DNA of 64,000 nt, from positions 928,501-992,500 of the forward strand of contig JAPFFF010000057.1 of NCBI GenBank assembly GCA_039105265.1, in the 5' to 3' direction. Positions 47,403 to 58,311 of the stretch are shown one piece after another. Positions within the stretch are counted from its first letter, which is position 1. Every line of letters begins with the position of its first letter. Source of the stretch: Tritrichomonas musculus (lineage: Eukaryota > Parabasalia > Tritrichomonadida > Tritrichomonadidae). Both the position numbers and the translations under genes were made by a program. Under the pieces are notes generated by a model. The model was not told the origin of the DNA. It did no database searches and saw only the letters and a list, made by a program, of their open reading frames with translations.

Positions 47403-48114
47403 TTTTCAAAGAATCTGTTAAAAAAGAAATTAGTTTCTAAAATGATAAATACCTTTATCAAAAAAAAAAATATTACCAAAATCATGAGAACCATTTTCTT
47501 GTTATTATTACTTATCTCATGAAATGTTGAATAATAAGTAAGTGTAAAAGGATAAAATAATTATGAATTTTTTATCAAATGAATATGCAAATTATAAAAA
47601 ATATAATAATATACTAAATATCATTGATTTATAATAATTTTCCAATTTATTACTTTATATATGCTTTAAAAGTTTTGATTATAGTGATAATTGATTACAG
47701 TTTACGAAAATATATGGAAATAATATTTACTTTTTTTTGTTTTATATGAGATTTAATATTTTTGACTAATAATTGATAATTATTTCCAATATATTTATTT
47801 ATTTCATTAAAATATGATATATTAAATTAAATATTACTTTTTTCCTTCAATAGATATTACTGAATATTCATTTTAACCAAAAAAATTTTATTGAATCAAA
47901 TACAACTTTTTAAATATATTCTGAAATTATATTTTGGGGGAAAACAAGATAAAAAATAATAATGTAATTAAAATACTTTTTACTTAGATATCATTGTTAA
48001 TAAATAAATTTAATTTATTATTTTTCTTATATTAATGCAGATTTATCATGAGATAACACATAATAATGATTTTAGATAAAGTTCTCAAATTTTATAATTA
48101 TATTCAAAAAATAA
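46744..48114. other. Intergenic with T49 tract
   Basis: AT-rich, no gene. A pure run of 49 T at 47352-47400 is the longest homopolymer in the window. An open frame crossing it is a composition artefact. Confidence 0.5.
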
Positions 48115-48443
48115 TATAGTCTAGAGTAAAACCCCCCTACCAAATGGAAAACCCCCTACCAAATCTCTATATAAAAGAGTCAGAATCATAATATCATATA
48201 TACATATAGATAAAATGTTCATTTGATAAAATAATTATTATTATTTAATAAATGTTTATTTTATATTTAGATATTAGTCTTTAAAAATGAAATCTATTCA
48301 ATTTTTTTATCGAAAAATTGAATAGAAAATGGTAGGTGGGTTTTCCACCAACGTACTTTTTGCCACCATTAAAGGCCAAAAATAGGTGAATAAAAATGGT
48401 AGGGGGGTTTTCCATTGGTAGGGGGGTTTTCCAGTAGACTATA
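48115..48443. mobile_element. 329-bp MITE with C6/G6 subterminal repeats
   Basis: Ends TATAGTCTA and complement. Just inside each end lie tandem copies of the word GGAAAACCCCCCTACCA (two at the left, about 48130-48163; two in complement at the right, about 48397-48433) plus a weaker copy at 48331. The right half therefore has several G runs on the plus strand, a possible G-quadruplex. No gene. Confidence 0.8.
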
Positions 48444-48966
48444 AAGATTAATTTTTTTGGGTGTAATTTTTTAGCACAGAGAACTTTTTGTATGTATATA
48501 TGGTCTAAATAAACTTTTTGAGAAATTAAAATTAAAAATTTTTAAACAAAATAGCATGACCGATTCATGCTTTTTTTATTCCTATAAAATAATTTAAAAA
48601 TATTTGTTTTCTTATTTAATACTGCTTTTAACCATTAAATCCTAAATTATATCAATGTAGGAAGCCCATTAAGCCATTTGATTATCTAAATCAACCATTT
48701 TTAAGAATAAATATTAATCAAATAATAATCTCATTTTTGAAAATTTTTGATTATTTCGCGTTTGACATAATCTCTAAATGGCATAAATTAAGAAATCAAT
48801 AAAAAATACAAGGAACTTTTAATCTTTTCTATGTAAAATAAATCTCGAAAAAATGGACGATTATTTTCTTCTGAAAAAGTTGTATGTTCTATAAAGAATT
48901 CCTCAATTTTTTAAAATAAAAACTACTTTACTTATATAACGAAATTTAAATATGAAAGAAAATTAA
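48444..48966. other. Intergenic, nothing recognised
   Basis: AT-rich DNA without gene or repeat. Confidence 0.4.
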
Positions 48967-49167
48967 TTAACTCGGTTTGATCGACTCCTCACTTGATGAC
49001 TTTTGTCTTTTTTTAGTACTAGATCGCCTTTTTAGTTTTTTTTCTGAATGAGATGAATGCTTCTTCATTGTAGAATCCACAAATTTTGCGACAACACTGC
49101 CTAATGGATGATCATGCTGTTGCTGATCTAATTGCTGGATGAGGTCTTTTTGATCAAGCACATTCAT
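48967..49167 (-). CDS. Small lysine/serine-rich open frame, doubtful
   Basis: 66 residues from the only in-frame ATG (49165-49167); the longer frame above it starts with GTG after a stop. The sequence begins MNVLDQKDLIQQLDQQQ and ends in a basic, serine-rich tail (KKLKRRSSTKKRQKSSSEES) that could be a nuclear localisation signal. The non-random composition is the only reason to list it. It may be a real small protein or the 3' stump of a lost gene. Confidence 0.35.
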   Translation of the reverse strand: MNVLDQKDLIQQLDQQQHDHPLGSVVAKFVDSTMKKHSSHSEKKLKRRSSTKKRQKSSSEESIKPS

Positions 49168-49579
49168 TATTTCTTTTTCAAGAATATTTAAATAAAACTT
49201 TTTGTATGCAGTCCAAAATTTCAGATGAACTTTTTGATAGCAGATCACTTAAGATACATAGAAATTTTGAAAGCCTGAACTCTATTTGAATACAAATAAA
49301 AAAAATAATTAAACTAATAAATCCTGATGTACAAAATATAGATAATGAATTTAATGTGATTTATAGCTCATTATAATATTATATTAAAAATATATCTCAA
49401 TAAATTGAAAATAAACATCACCAATACTATTAAATAATATTGATAATCATTTATGTATTGATTTATTACCGAAATTTTGATTTATAAGACATATGATTTA
49501 TTAATATTTTTAAGTATGAATCTAAATTATGTTTTTTCCAATGATTTCTTTCTTTTTAGTTGTTTTGGTATTTTTTTTT
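49168..49579. other. Upstream region of BTB gene
   Basis: AT-rich DNA. An in-frame ATG at 49529 precedes the preferred start at 49580, but the intervening codons are a T-rich stretch. Confidence 0.4.
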
Positions 49580-51010
49580 ATGTCCGACCAAATTTACAGT
49601 CAAAATTTATTTTCGATGAGTAACTCGTTAATTCTCTCAGCTGCTGGTTTAAAAAACATTGTTTTAAGAAATTATTCAGAAGATCAATTCGAATTTATAT
49701 TTGGATCACACAGTATCAGAATGAATAAGATCTTTGCAGACTTTTTTTCACCACTTGTTTCAAAAATCCATCAGGCAGATCCAACGGTGGATTCGATTGA
49801 TTTTACGAACAAAATTGAAACGAGGAACATTTCGGAAGAAACATTTTCATTACTTAAAGAAATTTCAGGAGGTAGTTTTGTTGAATTTTGTGAAGAACAA
49901 AGAATTGAACTTCGAATGATTTCAATTGTTTTACAGAATGAAGAACTATTTTCACTTTTGAGTGAAGACAAAGAATCAACAGACGAAAAAAAGAAGGTTG
50001 AAGAATATTTGAAATATCTGAAAATTTTTGGAGAAATTTCTGAATTTGACAACATTTTGCATTGCACTGACATTCTGAGACAGATCTCGAGCCATTTCTA
50101 TGATATTGACAAGGACGAACTGAAAACGCTTGGCGTTGGAACAGTTTATTCAATCATCTCGAGCGACTTTTTGGTTGTTGAGAGTGAAGATTCACTTTTT
50201 GAGTTTATTGAAGAAATAATCAACGACAATAAAGAAATGAGTGAAGAAGATAAGATTTCATTTTATGAGGAACTTGAGATCAGGAGTCTGAGTGAAAATA
50301 AATTCAACGAAATGATTGATGGAATTGATATTGAATACATGACGAAGAGACTTTGGACCAAACTTTGCTGCTGCTTCTACACGAACAAAGAACCCGATGA
50401 TGTAAATGAGAAGCGTTACATATCAGCATCAAAAAATGTAAATGATAGTAAAATGAAAATGAAAGGTGTCGAAATTGAGTTTGATGGAAATTCGTCACAC
50501 CGATTTGAAGGAGTGATTCACTATTTGACCGAAAAAAGTGGTGGCAATGTTTCAGACAAAGGAACGGTTAATGTCACTTCTTCATCAAATTATAGTGGTT
50601 ATGTTCCGAGGAATGCCGTTGATCTTGACAACACACAAAATTACTTCCAAGCAAGCAATGATCCACGAGACTGGCTTCGATATGATTTCATTGAAAACAA
50701 AGTCATTCCAACTCACTACTCAATCAGAACGAGACATGATTGTGATTGCAATCATCCGCGCAGCTGGGTGATTGAAGGATCGAACACAGGTGGTGAGAGT
50801 GACAGCGAGTGGACTATTTTAGATTCACACCAAAACGATTCAACTCTTCGAGGTCCAAGTTTCAGCTACACATTTGATATCACAAATAAAGAAACGAGTA
50901 ATGAAGGCTACCGCTACCTTCGCATTCGACAAACAGGATATAATTCAACTAACAACCATTATACAGCGATATCTGCACTTGAATATTTTGGTACGCTAAT
51001 TGAAGAATAA
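49580..51010 (+). CDS. BTB-like protein with C-terminal F5/8 type C (discoidin-like) domain
   Basis: About 476 residues if translation starts at MSDQIYSQN (ATG 49580); an ATG at 49529 would add 17 mostly hydrophobic residues encoded by a T-rich stretch and is less likely. Residues ~25-120 look like a BTB/POZ fold (DQFEFIFGSHSIRMNKIFAD, FFSPLVSKI). Residues ~130-290 form a helical BACK-like region. The last ~180 residues are an F5/8 type C module (RNAVDLDNTQNYFQ, DWLRYDF, WVIEGS, YRYLRIRQTG), which in other proteins binds carbohydrate or lipid head groups. This architecture forms large families in trichomonads. The last ~520 bases are repeated in inverted orientation at 54019-54546. Confidence 0.82.
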   Translation: MSDQIYSQNLFSMSNSLILSAAGLKNIVLRNYSEDQFEFIFGSHSIRMNKIFADFFSPLVSKIHQADPTVDSIDFTNKIETRNISEETFSLLKEISGGSFVEFCEEQRIELRMISIVLQNEELFSLLSEDKESTDEKKKVEEYLKYLKIFGEISEFDNILHCTDILRQISSHFYDIDKDELKTLGVGTVYSIISSDFLVVESEDSLFEFIEEIINDNKEMSEEDKISFYEELEIRSLSENKFNEMIDGIDIEYMTKRLWTKLCCCFYTNKEPDDVNEKRYISASKNVNDSKMKMKGVEIEFDGNSSHRFEGVIHYLTEKSGGNVSDKGTVNVTSSSNYSGYVPRNAVDLDNTQNYFQASNDPRDWLRYDFIENKVIPTHYSIRTRHDCDCNHPRSWVIEGSNTGGESDSEWTILDSHQNDSTLRGPSFSYTFDITNKETSNEGYRYLRIRQTGYNSTNNHYTAISALEYFGTLIEE

Positions 51011-51115
51011 AAATATTCAGCACATCTTTTTATTATTAACTATTAAGTGAATTACCTAAAGAAACTTTAATAAAATAACGTTTACATTGATATATAAATA
51101 ATTAGAAAATAATTT

Positions 51116-51151
<36 letters not shown>

Positions 51152-51360
51152 ATTTTTACATCTTTTTATTATAATTGATGTATGAATAAACAATTTCAAG
51201 AGCATAAATAAACATAAAATTATTTATAAAATGAACAATTTCAAGAGCAATTCTCAATTTTTGTTGAATGTGTTTTATGTTATGCATTTTTTTTTTTTTT
51301 TTTGTTACGAAAGATTCATTATAAATGACCTAACAAGAAATCAAGAATGAATATTTTTTA
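51011..51360. other. Intergenic, poly-T tracts
   Basis: Shared 3' region of two convergent genes, with T runs at about 51117-51147 and 51288-51303, and two copies of AACAATTTCAAGAGCA (51188 and 51234). Confidence 0.5.
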
Positions 51361-53361
51361 TTAATAAATATTACATGACGAAATTTTAGCTTTTGCAAGT
51401 CTGTTTCCACAGTCTGCTGACATTTTATAATAGCGTCTTGCTTCTTCTGCATTCATTACACCTCCACTTCCTCTTTCAATCAGTCTTGCATAATCATACA
51501 TAGCCCAGCTGTCTCCTCTGTCTGCAGCCATTTTATAATAACGTGCAGCTTCCTTCAAGTCGATTTTGGTTCCGTCGCCTTTTTCAAGCATGCTTGCAAG
51601 GCTGCTCATCGAGCTAACGTTTCCTTTTTCAATTGCCATTCTGTAGTAATGAATGGCCTCATTCTTGTTGACAGTGACGCCGATTCCTTTTGCCAGCATT
51701 GTTGCGTAGTTATTCATTGCGTAATCGCTTCCTTTCTCAATTGCCAGCTTGTAGTAACGAACGGCTTCTTCATAGTCGTTCGAGTTTAGTTTCATTGAAG
51801 CGTAATTGTTGATTGCGTTGACGTTTCCTTTATCAATTGCTTTTTTATAGTAACGTGCAGCCTCTTCTTTGTCTATTTCAACACCATAGCCGTTGTCGAG
51901 CATGTAGGCGTAATTGTTCATTGCTTCGTCGTTTCCGCGTTCAATAGAGAGCTTGTAATAACGGATGCTTTCTGACGTGTCTTTGAGAATGAAAGCAAGA
52001 CTGTTCATTGCATCGGAGTTTCCAAGATCGGCCGATTTCTTGAAGTAACGGATGACTTCTTCTTCTTCATCTCTGCTTTCCATCGAATAAAGCAATTTGG
52101 CATAGCGATACATGCTCGTTGAATTGCCTCGATCGGCGAAAATTTTATAAAAACGAACGGCTGCTTTCATATCGATGCTTTCAATTAGATTGCCGTAATT
52201 AACGATACCTTCTTCATTATCACAAATAGCAGACATCTTGTAATATCGAATAGCTCCTTCTCTGTCTGCATCAATTCCATCCCCGTTGAGAAGCATCATC
52301 GCAATCTTGTTCATCGCTTTCGCATTCCCTCCGTCCGCTGACATCTTGAAATAACGGGCTGCTTCTTCTTTGTTTTGACCGTTATACAGATATGACGCGT
52401 ATTGGAACATCGCATCACAATTGCCTTTTTCAATTGAATTTTTGAATAAAGATACAACTTTTTCACTACTTATTTGGCCTCTCTGCAAAGAGAGTAGAAA
52501 AAGTGCGTGAATGAAAAGTGCATCACGGTCATCTTCAAACAAATCCAAAAAATCATCAACTTTTTCATAGTCAATATCTGGAAAAGCGGTTAGAAAACGG
52601 TTATTAACAATATACTGGCAAATTTCATAAAAAGTAGGCCTCTTTGTGGGGTCTTGTGACAGACATGACTCAAAAAACTCTCGGTTGGATGTTCCTTCAA
52701 TTTCTGAAATTTGAATAGGTGACCGTTTATGAGTTATCAATTCATAGGCAATTAAGGCAAAGGAGTAAATATCTACTTTATTGGTGTATGGTCCTCGTAA
52801 AAGAATTTCAGGAGCAATATATAACATTGTGCCTTTTGATTTTTCCGTTAAAAATTTGGAAATTTGTTCATCATTAATATATGTAAAAGAAAAATCGCAG
52901 ATTTGAGGGTAATAATGCTCATCAAGAACGATATTTGATGGCTTTAAGTTTCTATGAACTATATTATTAGTGTGTAGGTAGTTCATTCCAAGCGCGATAC
53001 CTAATAAAAGGATGTAATTTGTGGTACTGGAAGAAAAATTCTTTTTGTCAAACATTTCTTGAAGCGAATTATTTAGGGGGTTCTCCATAATAACTGTAGG
53101 ATGTGATTCGGAATTGAAATCTAAATAGTTATATCCAATAAAACGTAATATTGCGGGATATGTAACTTTATAATATAATTCCATCTTTGTTTTTAATAAA
53201 TATGATTCAATTTGTGTTACACAATTTGTTTGATATATCTTGGCTGTGTATAACTTTTTGGTTTCTTGATTTTTAATTAAATAAACCTTCCCGGATTGCC
53301 CCTCTCCAATTGATTTTACAATTTGGTAGCGATTTAAATCAAAAATATTATTTTCGATCAA
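51361..53361 (-). CDS. Kinase-like protein with Sel1 repeats, probable pseudokinase, no ATG
   Basis: About 666 residues: a protein-kinase-like domain (residues ~10-275) followed by about ten Sel1/TPR-like repeats of 35-40 residues (for example EEAARYYKKAIDKGNVNAIN). The glycine loop (GEGQSGKVY) and the lysine (TAKIYQ) are present, but the catalytic loop reads HRNLKPSN instead of HRDLKPxN and the metal motif reads CDFSF instead of DFG. Both key aspartate-motif changes suggest loss of phosphotransfer. The frame opens after a stop without any ATG before the kinase domain; the natural start position (53359-53361) is TTG. It may be a scaffold pseudokinase or a gene beginning to decay. Confidence 0.82.
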   Translation of the reverse strand: MIENNIFDLNRYQIVKSIGEGQSGKVYLIKNQETKKLYTAKIYQTNCVTQIESYLLKTKMELYYKVTYPAILRFIGYNYLDFNSESHPTVIMENPLNNSLQEMFDKKNFSSSTTNYILLLGIALGMNYLHTNNIVHRNLKPSNIVLDEHYYPQICDFSFTYINDEQISKFLTEKSKGTMLYIAPEILLRGPYTNKVDIYSFALIAYELITHKRSPIQISEIEGTSNREFFESCLSQDPTKRPTFYEICQYIVNNRFLTAFPDIDYEKVDDFLDLFEDDRDALFIHALFLLSLQRGQISSEKVVSLFKNSIEKGNCDAMFQYASYLYNGQNKEEAARYFKMSADGGNAKAMNKIAMMLLNGDGIDADREGAIRYYKMSAICDNEEGIVNYGNLIESIDMKAAVRFYKIFADRGNSTSMYRYAKLLYSMESRDEEEEVIRYFKKSADLGNSDAMNSLAFILKDTSESIRYYKLSIERGNDEAMNNYAYMLDNGYGVEIDKEEAARYYKKAIDKGNVNAINNYASMKLNSNDYEEAVRYYKLAIEKGSDYAMNNYATMLAKGIGVTVNKNEAIHYYRMAIEKGNVSSMSSLASMLEKGDGTKIDLKEAARYYKMAADRGDSWAMYDYARLIERGSGGVMNAEEARRYYKMSADCGNRLAKAKISSCNIY

Positions 53362-54018
53362 CTCTAATGCTCTACTTTTTATAATTTTGAAAATTTTGAT
53401 AAAAAAAAATCTATTGAAAAAGTGGCATAGAAATTACCTTTTTAAAAGAATATTCCTAATATTAAAGAAATATGGATTTGAGTTTTGCTCTCGCACTTCT
53501 ATATACTTCCAAGGCCAACTATTTATTCAATTTGATGGAACATTGACAATAAAAAATGGCTTATAAATGCTGATCCAAAATTTATCTAAACAAAAAAATG
53601 ACTGATATAAACAATTGTTTAGATCAAGACGAAGTCTCTTTTTTAACCAAAGAGCAAAACTTCATTTTGATAAAAACTTTTTCTCTTTTAGCGAAATTTC
53701 CTGATCATTTTCTGTAAAAGTTAAATTAAGCCCAAAAATCAATCAATATTCAGTTAATGCAAGATTATTCAAAATATTAACCAGTTTAAACTTTACTGAA
53801 ACAAGATCTTTAAATAATTTTTTTGCAAATGCTCAAACATACTGATTATTCAATCCGAATTGAACGCCAGTAAGATTTTCAATTATCATGTAAAGATGAT
53901 TACGAAGCTAAAAAAGGTTATTTATTTATTAAAACCATTTTCAAAAAAGATGATATAAATACCATATAGGTATTTTATTTATTATTTAATTAAGGTAATT
54001 CATTTTTACTAGTGTTTA
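53362..54018. other. Intergenic, nothing recognised
   Basis: AT-rich gap upstream of the pseudokinase. No gene or repeat recognised. Confidence 0.4.
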
Positions 54019-54546
54019 TTATTCTTCAATTAATGAGCCAAAATATTCAAGTGCAGATATCGCTGTATAATGGTTGCTAGTTGAATTATATCCTGTTTGT
54101 CGAATGCGAAGGTAGCGGTAGCCTTCATTACTCGTTTCTTTATTTGTGATATCAAATGTGTAGCTGAAACTTGGACCTCGAAGAGTTGAATCGTTTTGGT
54201 GTGAATCTAAAATAGTCCACTCGCTGTCACTCTCACCACCTGTGCTCGATCCTTCAATCACCCAGCTGCGCGGATGATTGCCATCACAATCATGTCTCGT
54301 TCTGATTGAGTAGTGAGTTGGAATGACTTTGTTTTCAATGAAATCATATCGAAGCCAGTCTCGTGGATCATTGTTTGCTTGGAAGTAATTTTGTGTGTTG
54401 TCAAGATCAACGGCATTCCTCGGAACACGATCACTACAAGTTGATGAAGAAGTGACATTAACCGTTCCTTTGTCTGAAACATTGCCACCACTTTTTTCGG
54501 TCAAATAGTGAATCACACCTTCAAATCGGTGTGACGAATTTCCAAA
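54019..54546 (-). pseudogene. F5/8 type C domain fragment, inverted copy of 50487-51010
   Basis: About 174 residues from GNSSHRFEGVIHY to the stop, differing from the C-terminus of the BTB gene at 49580 by about nine residues. The BTB half is missing and no ATG precedes it; the open frame only extends a few codons upstream. The high identity shows a recent duplication or gene conversion. The two copies lie in opposite orientation and flank the Sel1 pseudokinase. Confidence 0.85.
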
Positions 54547-54807
54547 AATCTTTTGTTTCACGTCATTGGAATATGCCTCACTTTATTCTAAAACAGAAAT
54601 ACCTTATCTTTTGTCGTCGTATCAGAACAACAAAGAAAAAGCAATAACGCTCCTGTAAAGACACTGATGAATTTTAAATTATATAAATGAGATATGATAG
54701 ATCATTTTTTCCGTAAATCAGACCACAATTTCAATGGTTTTTTTTCTCATACTTATTTGTATTTTAAAATTTAAATTTTAAATTAATCTTGTAAATGTAA
54801 TTTTAAA

Positions 54808-55092
54808 TTTATCATAGATCGATTCTTCTTCATTGAAAGCGAGTTTGTTGAATATTTCTTCGAATGTTGGTCGATTTTTTGGGTTTTCTGACCAACATCG
54901 TTCAATCAATTCTTGAATTGATTCTTTAATAGGAACTTTGAATTTAGGTCGATTTTCTGGATTCAGGAGGTATTCTTTGATTTGCGATTCAGAGCCTGTC
55001 AGATCTGGATATGGATCACAATCTGTAACAACTTCATACATAAGAATTCCAAATGAATAAACATCAACTTTAGCATTATATTCATTTCCTCT
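54808..55092 (-). pseudogene. Kinase C-lobe fragment, 285-bp duplicate
   Basis: Matches 56862-57146 at a constant offset of 2054 bases with no gap. It encodes the last part of a kinase domain (VDVYSFGILMYEV, RCWSENPKNRPTF). It is fused at 55093 to the subtilase relic and has no start, so it is a duplicated stump of the neighbouring kinase gene. Confidence 0.88.
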
Positions 55093-55102
55093 TAAAACTT
55101 TT

Positions 55103-55976
55103 TTTACAATCTTGAATAACGGCAGAAATGTCAAGATAGAAGATATAACAGCTTTTGATAACAATAAGAGAATTATACACGCAGACTACTCTTCAGGAGG
55201 ACAGGGAACAAAGGTATATACCTGGCACACACATAACAAGTGCGCAATGGAGAGCCGGTGTGACCAAGAATTACCGATGTCGATTGACAATGAAGCTGAC
55301 TTTACATACATGCAAGGAACATCAATGGTAACACCAGATGCAGCCGGTGCTGTCGCGCTTGTTGTTGTTTACTTCTTGAAGAAATTCATGACAAGGTTCA
55401 ATTAGATAATGTTACGATGAGTGCGTTGATGACTAATTCATGCAAACATCTACACAACACGAAAACACCAGATATTTTGGTCATGGACTTGACCTTATAC
55501 AACACAGACGCCGACTCCTACAGAATCAGCATCACTTTCAATGTCACCTTCAATGACACCTTACTCCTTATCACAACGAAACAGACAATTACTTCATTGA
55601 GATCTCTTGTCTTTGTGATCAATGTGCTAAAAATAATCCAACTGAATGCAAATGTGATGATAATCATATCGGATCTTTCTGCCAGGCTGAAATCACAATC
55701 ACGCATGACACTAAAACACAATTCTCTGTCGCTTCTTTGGAAGTGAAAAGAGTTAAATTTATATCTAAGAAAGATATTTTGTCAATAAAATCAAAGGCAA
55801 GCTCTTTCTTCGATAACGTGACTCTTTGGTATGATAATGATTGTTACGTGTCTATCAACGAATACGGTCAATACACGAAGGCAGGCGTTTTCTTGAGTAG
55901 AGCTGTGAATTTGGATTCAGGTACAAAAACAGTCTACATTGCTATATTTAATAATAATTACGATTTTTTTAACTGA
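55103..55976 (+). pseudogene. Subtilisin-like serine protease (S8) relic, frameshifted
   Basis: Opens mid-domain with ILNNGRNVKIEDITAFD and carries the serine box GTSMVTPDAAGAVAL (Ser codon 55322-55324). The Asp and His boxes are absent because the 5' part is missing. After about 55400 the reading moves to a second frame (NVTMSALMTNSCKH) and then a third, where an EGF-like Cys-rich stretch (ISCLCDQCAKNNPTECKC) and EVKRVKFISKKDILSIKS can be read to 55976. At least two frameshifts and a 5' truncation, so a dead fragment of a surface subtilase. It is wedged between two pieces of kinase sequence. Confidence 0.82.
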
Positions 55977-57746
55977 AGAATCAATGAAAACAGATCCAAT
56001 ATTTGCATTGTTTTGAAATGTTAAATCAATTTCCTGAATATTTGAAATGAAAAGTGATATTTTAACTTTATTCTTAGTATATTCGTTAATTTTCAGAATC
56101 ATATCAAAAATTTTTGAAAATTTCTTTGATGGATATTGTAGCTCAAACTGTAAATTTTTAATATCTTTTATAATTGAAATGAATTCATTAGATTCGAATG
56201 ATTTATTTTTAAATAAATATTCAGTCACATCAGAAAGAAGGGTAATTTTGTCCAAAAGTAATTCATCTTCAGTAAATAATAATTCATTAGAATTCGTTTG
56301 AATTTCTAAAAAGCAAAAATTATTAGGATTATCATGAAGCAAATAAAGAAGAAGCTTATTCAGAGATTTATAGCATTTATTTGAAGATATTGACGAATTT
56401 GCTAAAGCTTTTGATTAAATAAATTGTTGGGATTTTAATGAAAGTGAATTAAAAACATCAGATGTGATTGTCTCACGGAATAATAATCTTTGCTCGAATT
56501 TTCTCATATTGTCAGATATATCTTCATTTTCTTGATTAATTCGTTGGTATTCTGTTTTATATTCGTCTAACTGACTTTTTAATTCTTTATTTTCTTTTTT
56601 TAACAAATTGATTTGCTTTTGAAATAGTTTTATTTGTTGAAGGCATTCTTTATTTTACTTGTCAAATTCTTCATTACTTTTTGAAAGGCACTCAATTTTG
56701 AGAGCAAGTTCGTCAATGTTTGCGTCTGATGTTTGTTTGCGTTTCCGATTCGAGTTGTCGTAAATTTCATCAACATAGTCAGCAAGATCATATACGTCAA
56801 CATCATCAAGGTAGTATTTGTGTTCATCGATGCTGGTTGTTTTCTCATCTTGACTGAAATTTTTATCATAGATCGATTCTTCTTCATTGAAAGCGAGTTT
56901 GTTGAATATTTCTTCGAATGTTGGTCGATTTTTTGGGTTTTCTGACCAACATCGTTCAATCAATTCTTGAATTGATTCTTTAATAGGAACTTTGAATTTA
57001 GGTCGATTTTCTGGATTCAGGAGGTATTCTTTGATTTGCGATTCAGAGCCTGTCAGATCTGGATATGGATCACAATCTGTAACAACTTCATACATAAGAA
57101 TTCCAAATGAATAAACATCAACTTTAGCATTATATTCATTTCCTCTAATAACTTCTGGCGCCATGTAAGCTGGTGTACCACAAAATTGTGTTTGATTTAA
57201 GTAATCTTGAGGTTCATAAAATTTTGAAATGCCAAAATCGGTTATATATGGATGAAAGTTTTCATCTAATAAAATATTGCCTGGCTTGAGATCTCGATGA
57301 ATAATATGATGCTTATGTAAATACATCATGCCACGTGCTATTCCGATTAATATTATTTGTCGCGCAGTTTGGTCGTAATCTGAATCAGCCAAAGATAAAC
57401 GAACTTTTTGAAGAATTGATGCTAATGAACCTTTTTTGGCTACTTCCATAAAGATAGTAAATTGTTTTTCTTTATTAAAATCTACTGGCGAAAATCCGTA
57501 AAAAGGAATAATTGTTGGATGTTGAAAATGCATAAGAATACCAACTTCACGATCAATCATTTGTTTATATTTATCTCCACTACCTTTGAACTGTAAAACT
57601 TTTGCAACAAATTGTTGATGAGTTTCTTTATTTTGAATTAAATAAACTACACCAAATTGTCCAGAATCAAGTCTCTTTTCGATTTTATAATCGTCAATAT
57701 TACGTAAAAACTTTTTTTGAAATTCGGCTTTTTTACTTAATCTCAT
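55917..57746 (-). pseudogene. Protein kinase with C-terminal coiled coil, two in-frame TAA codons
   Basis: From ATG 57744-57746 a 363-codon kinase: glycine loop DSGQFGVVY, lysine VAKVLQ, IIHRDLKPGN, ITDFGIS and APE in MAPEVIRG, all intact, so the kinase could be active. The frame stops at 56655 with TAA. Exactly the same frame continues as a coiled coil (KENKELKSQLDEYKTEYQRI) to a second TAA at 56415, and then as a further helical segment to 55917, ending IGSVFIDSSVKKI, which resembles the start of a BspA-like repeat region. The 3' end runs into the subtilase relic. It is most likely a kinase/coiled-coil/LRR gene cut short by mutation; the kinase part alone may still be expressed. Confidence 0.78.
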
Positions 57747-57783
57747 ATAAAATACGAATTTAACTTTTTTAAAGATAAGATTA

Positions 57784-58311
57784 GGAGTTAACGCTTTTTA
57801 TGGATGTATATCATTAATTAAAATTATTTTTCCATCATATTTGCAAAATATTCCAAATGAAGCTTTTTATCAATGTTCTTCATTGCAGGAAATCCTGATC
57901 CCCAATTCTGTTGTTTCTATTGGTGAGCATGCTTTTTGTTTTTGTTCTTCATTATGTTCCATTATTATTCCTAACTCTGTTACTTCAATTTTAAATTTTG
58001 CTTTTTCTGGTTGTAAGTCCCTTTCTTCAGTCTCTCTATCATCTAGGTTAGGTACCATAAGATATGGAACTTTTTTTGAATGTGATAAATTAGTTGAAAT
58101 TAATATTCCTGAATCAGTGAGATTAATCGAAAGTGATGCCTTCTACAATTGTAGATCACTGAAAGTTGCGCATATTCCATCAAAATTCATTACAATTCAG
58201 GATCAGGCTTTCAATGGATGCTCATCTTTGGATAATGCATTTGTTTCATCATATGCAAAACAAATATCTCAATTTGCATTCCCTGGGGGGACTTTTATTA
58301 AAAGAATATAA
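57784..58311 (+). pseudogene. BspA-like leucine-rich repeat (LRR_5) fragment
   Basis: Seven or so repeats of about 23 residues of the type IPNSVVSIGEHAFCFCSSL and INIPESVRLIESDAFYNCRS, the BspA pattern common on trichomonad surfaces and in gut bacteria. The frame begins mid-repeat (VNAFYGCISLIKI) close to the kinase start and no in-frame ATG precedes it, so the 5' end has been lost. It ends at 58311 without a membrane anchor. Divergent from the kinase gene, whose own 3' part hints at the same repeat type, so the two may come from one rearranged parent. Confidence 0.8.

Noticed and set aside
47221-47421. Small frame ending in poly-Phe
   Set aside because: Created by the T49 homopolymer; no homology.
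54778-55164. A separate small kinase gene
   Set aside because: It is a 285-bp duplicate of part of the neighbouring kinase without start or catalytic loop.
55917-57746. Reassigned TAA codon as an explanation of the continuing kinase frame
   Set aside because: All other genes in the window end at TAA or TGA normally, so a changed genetic code is unlikely.
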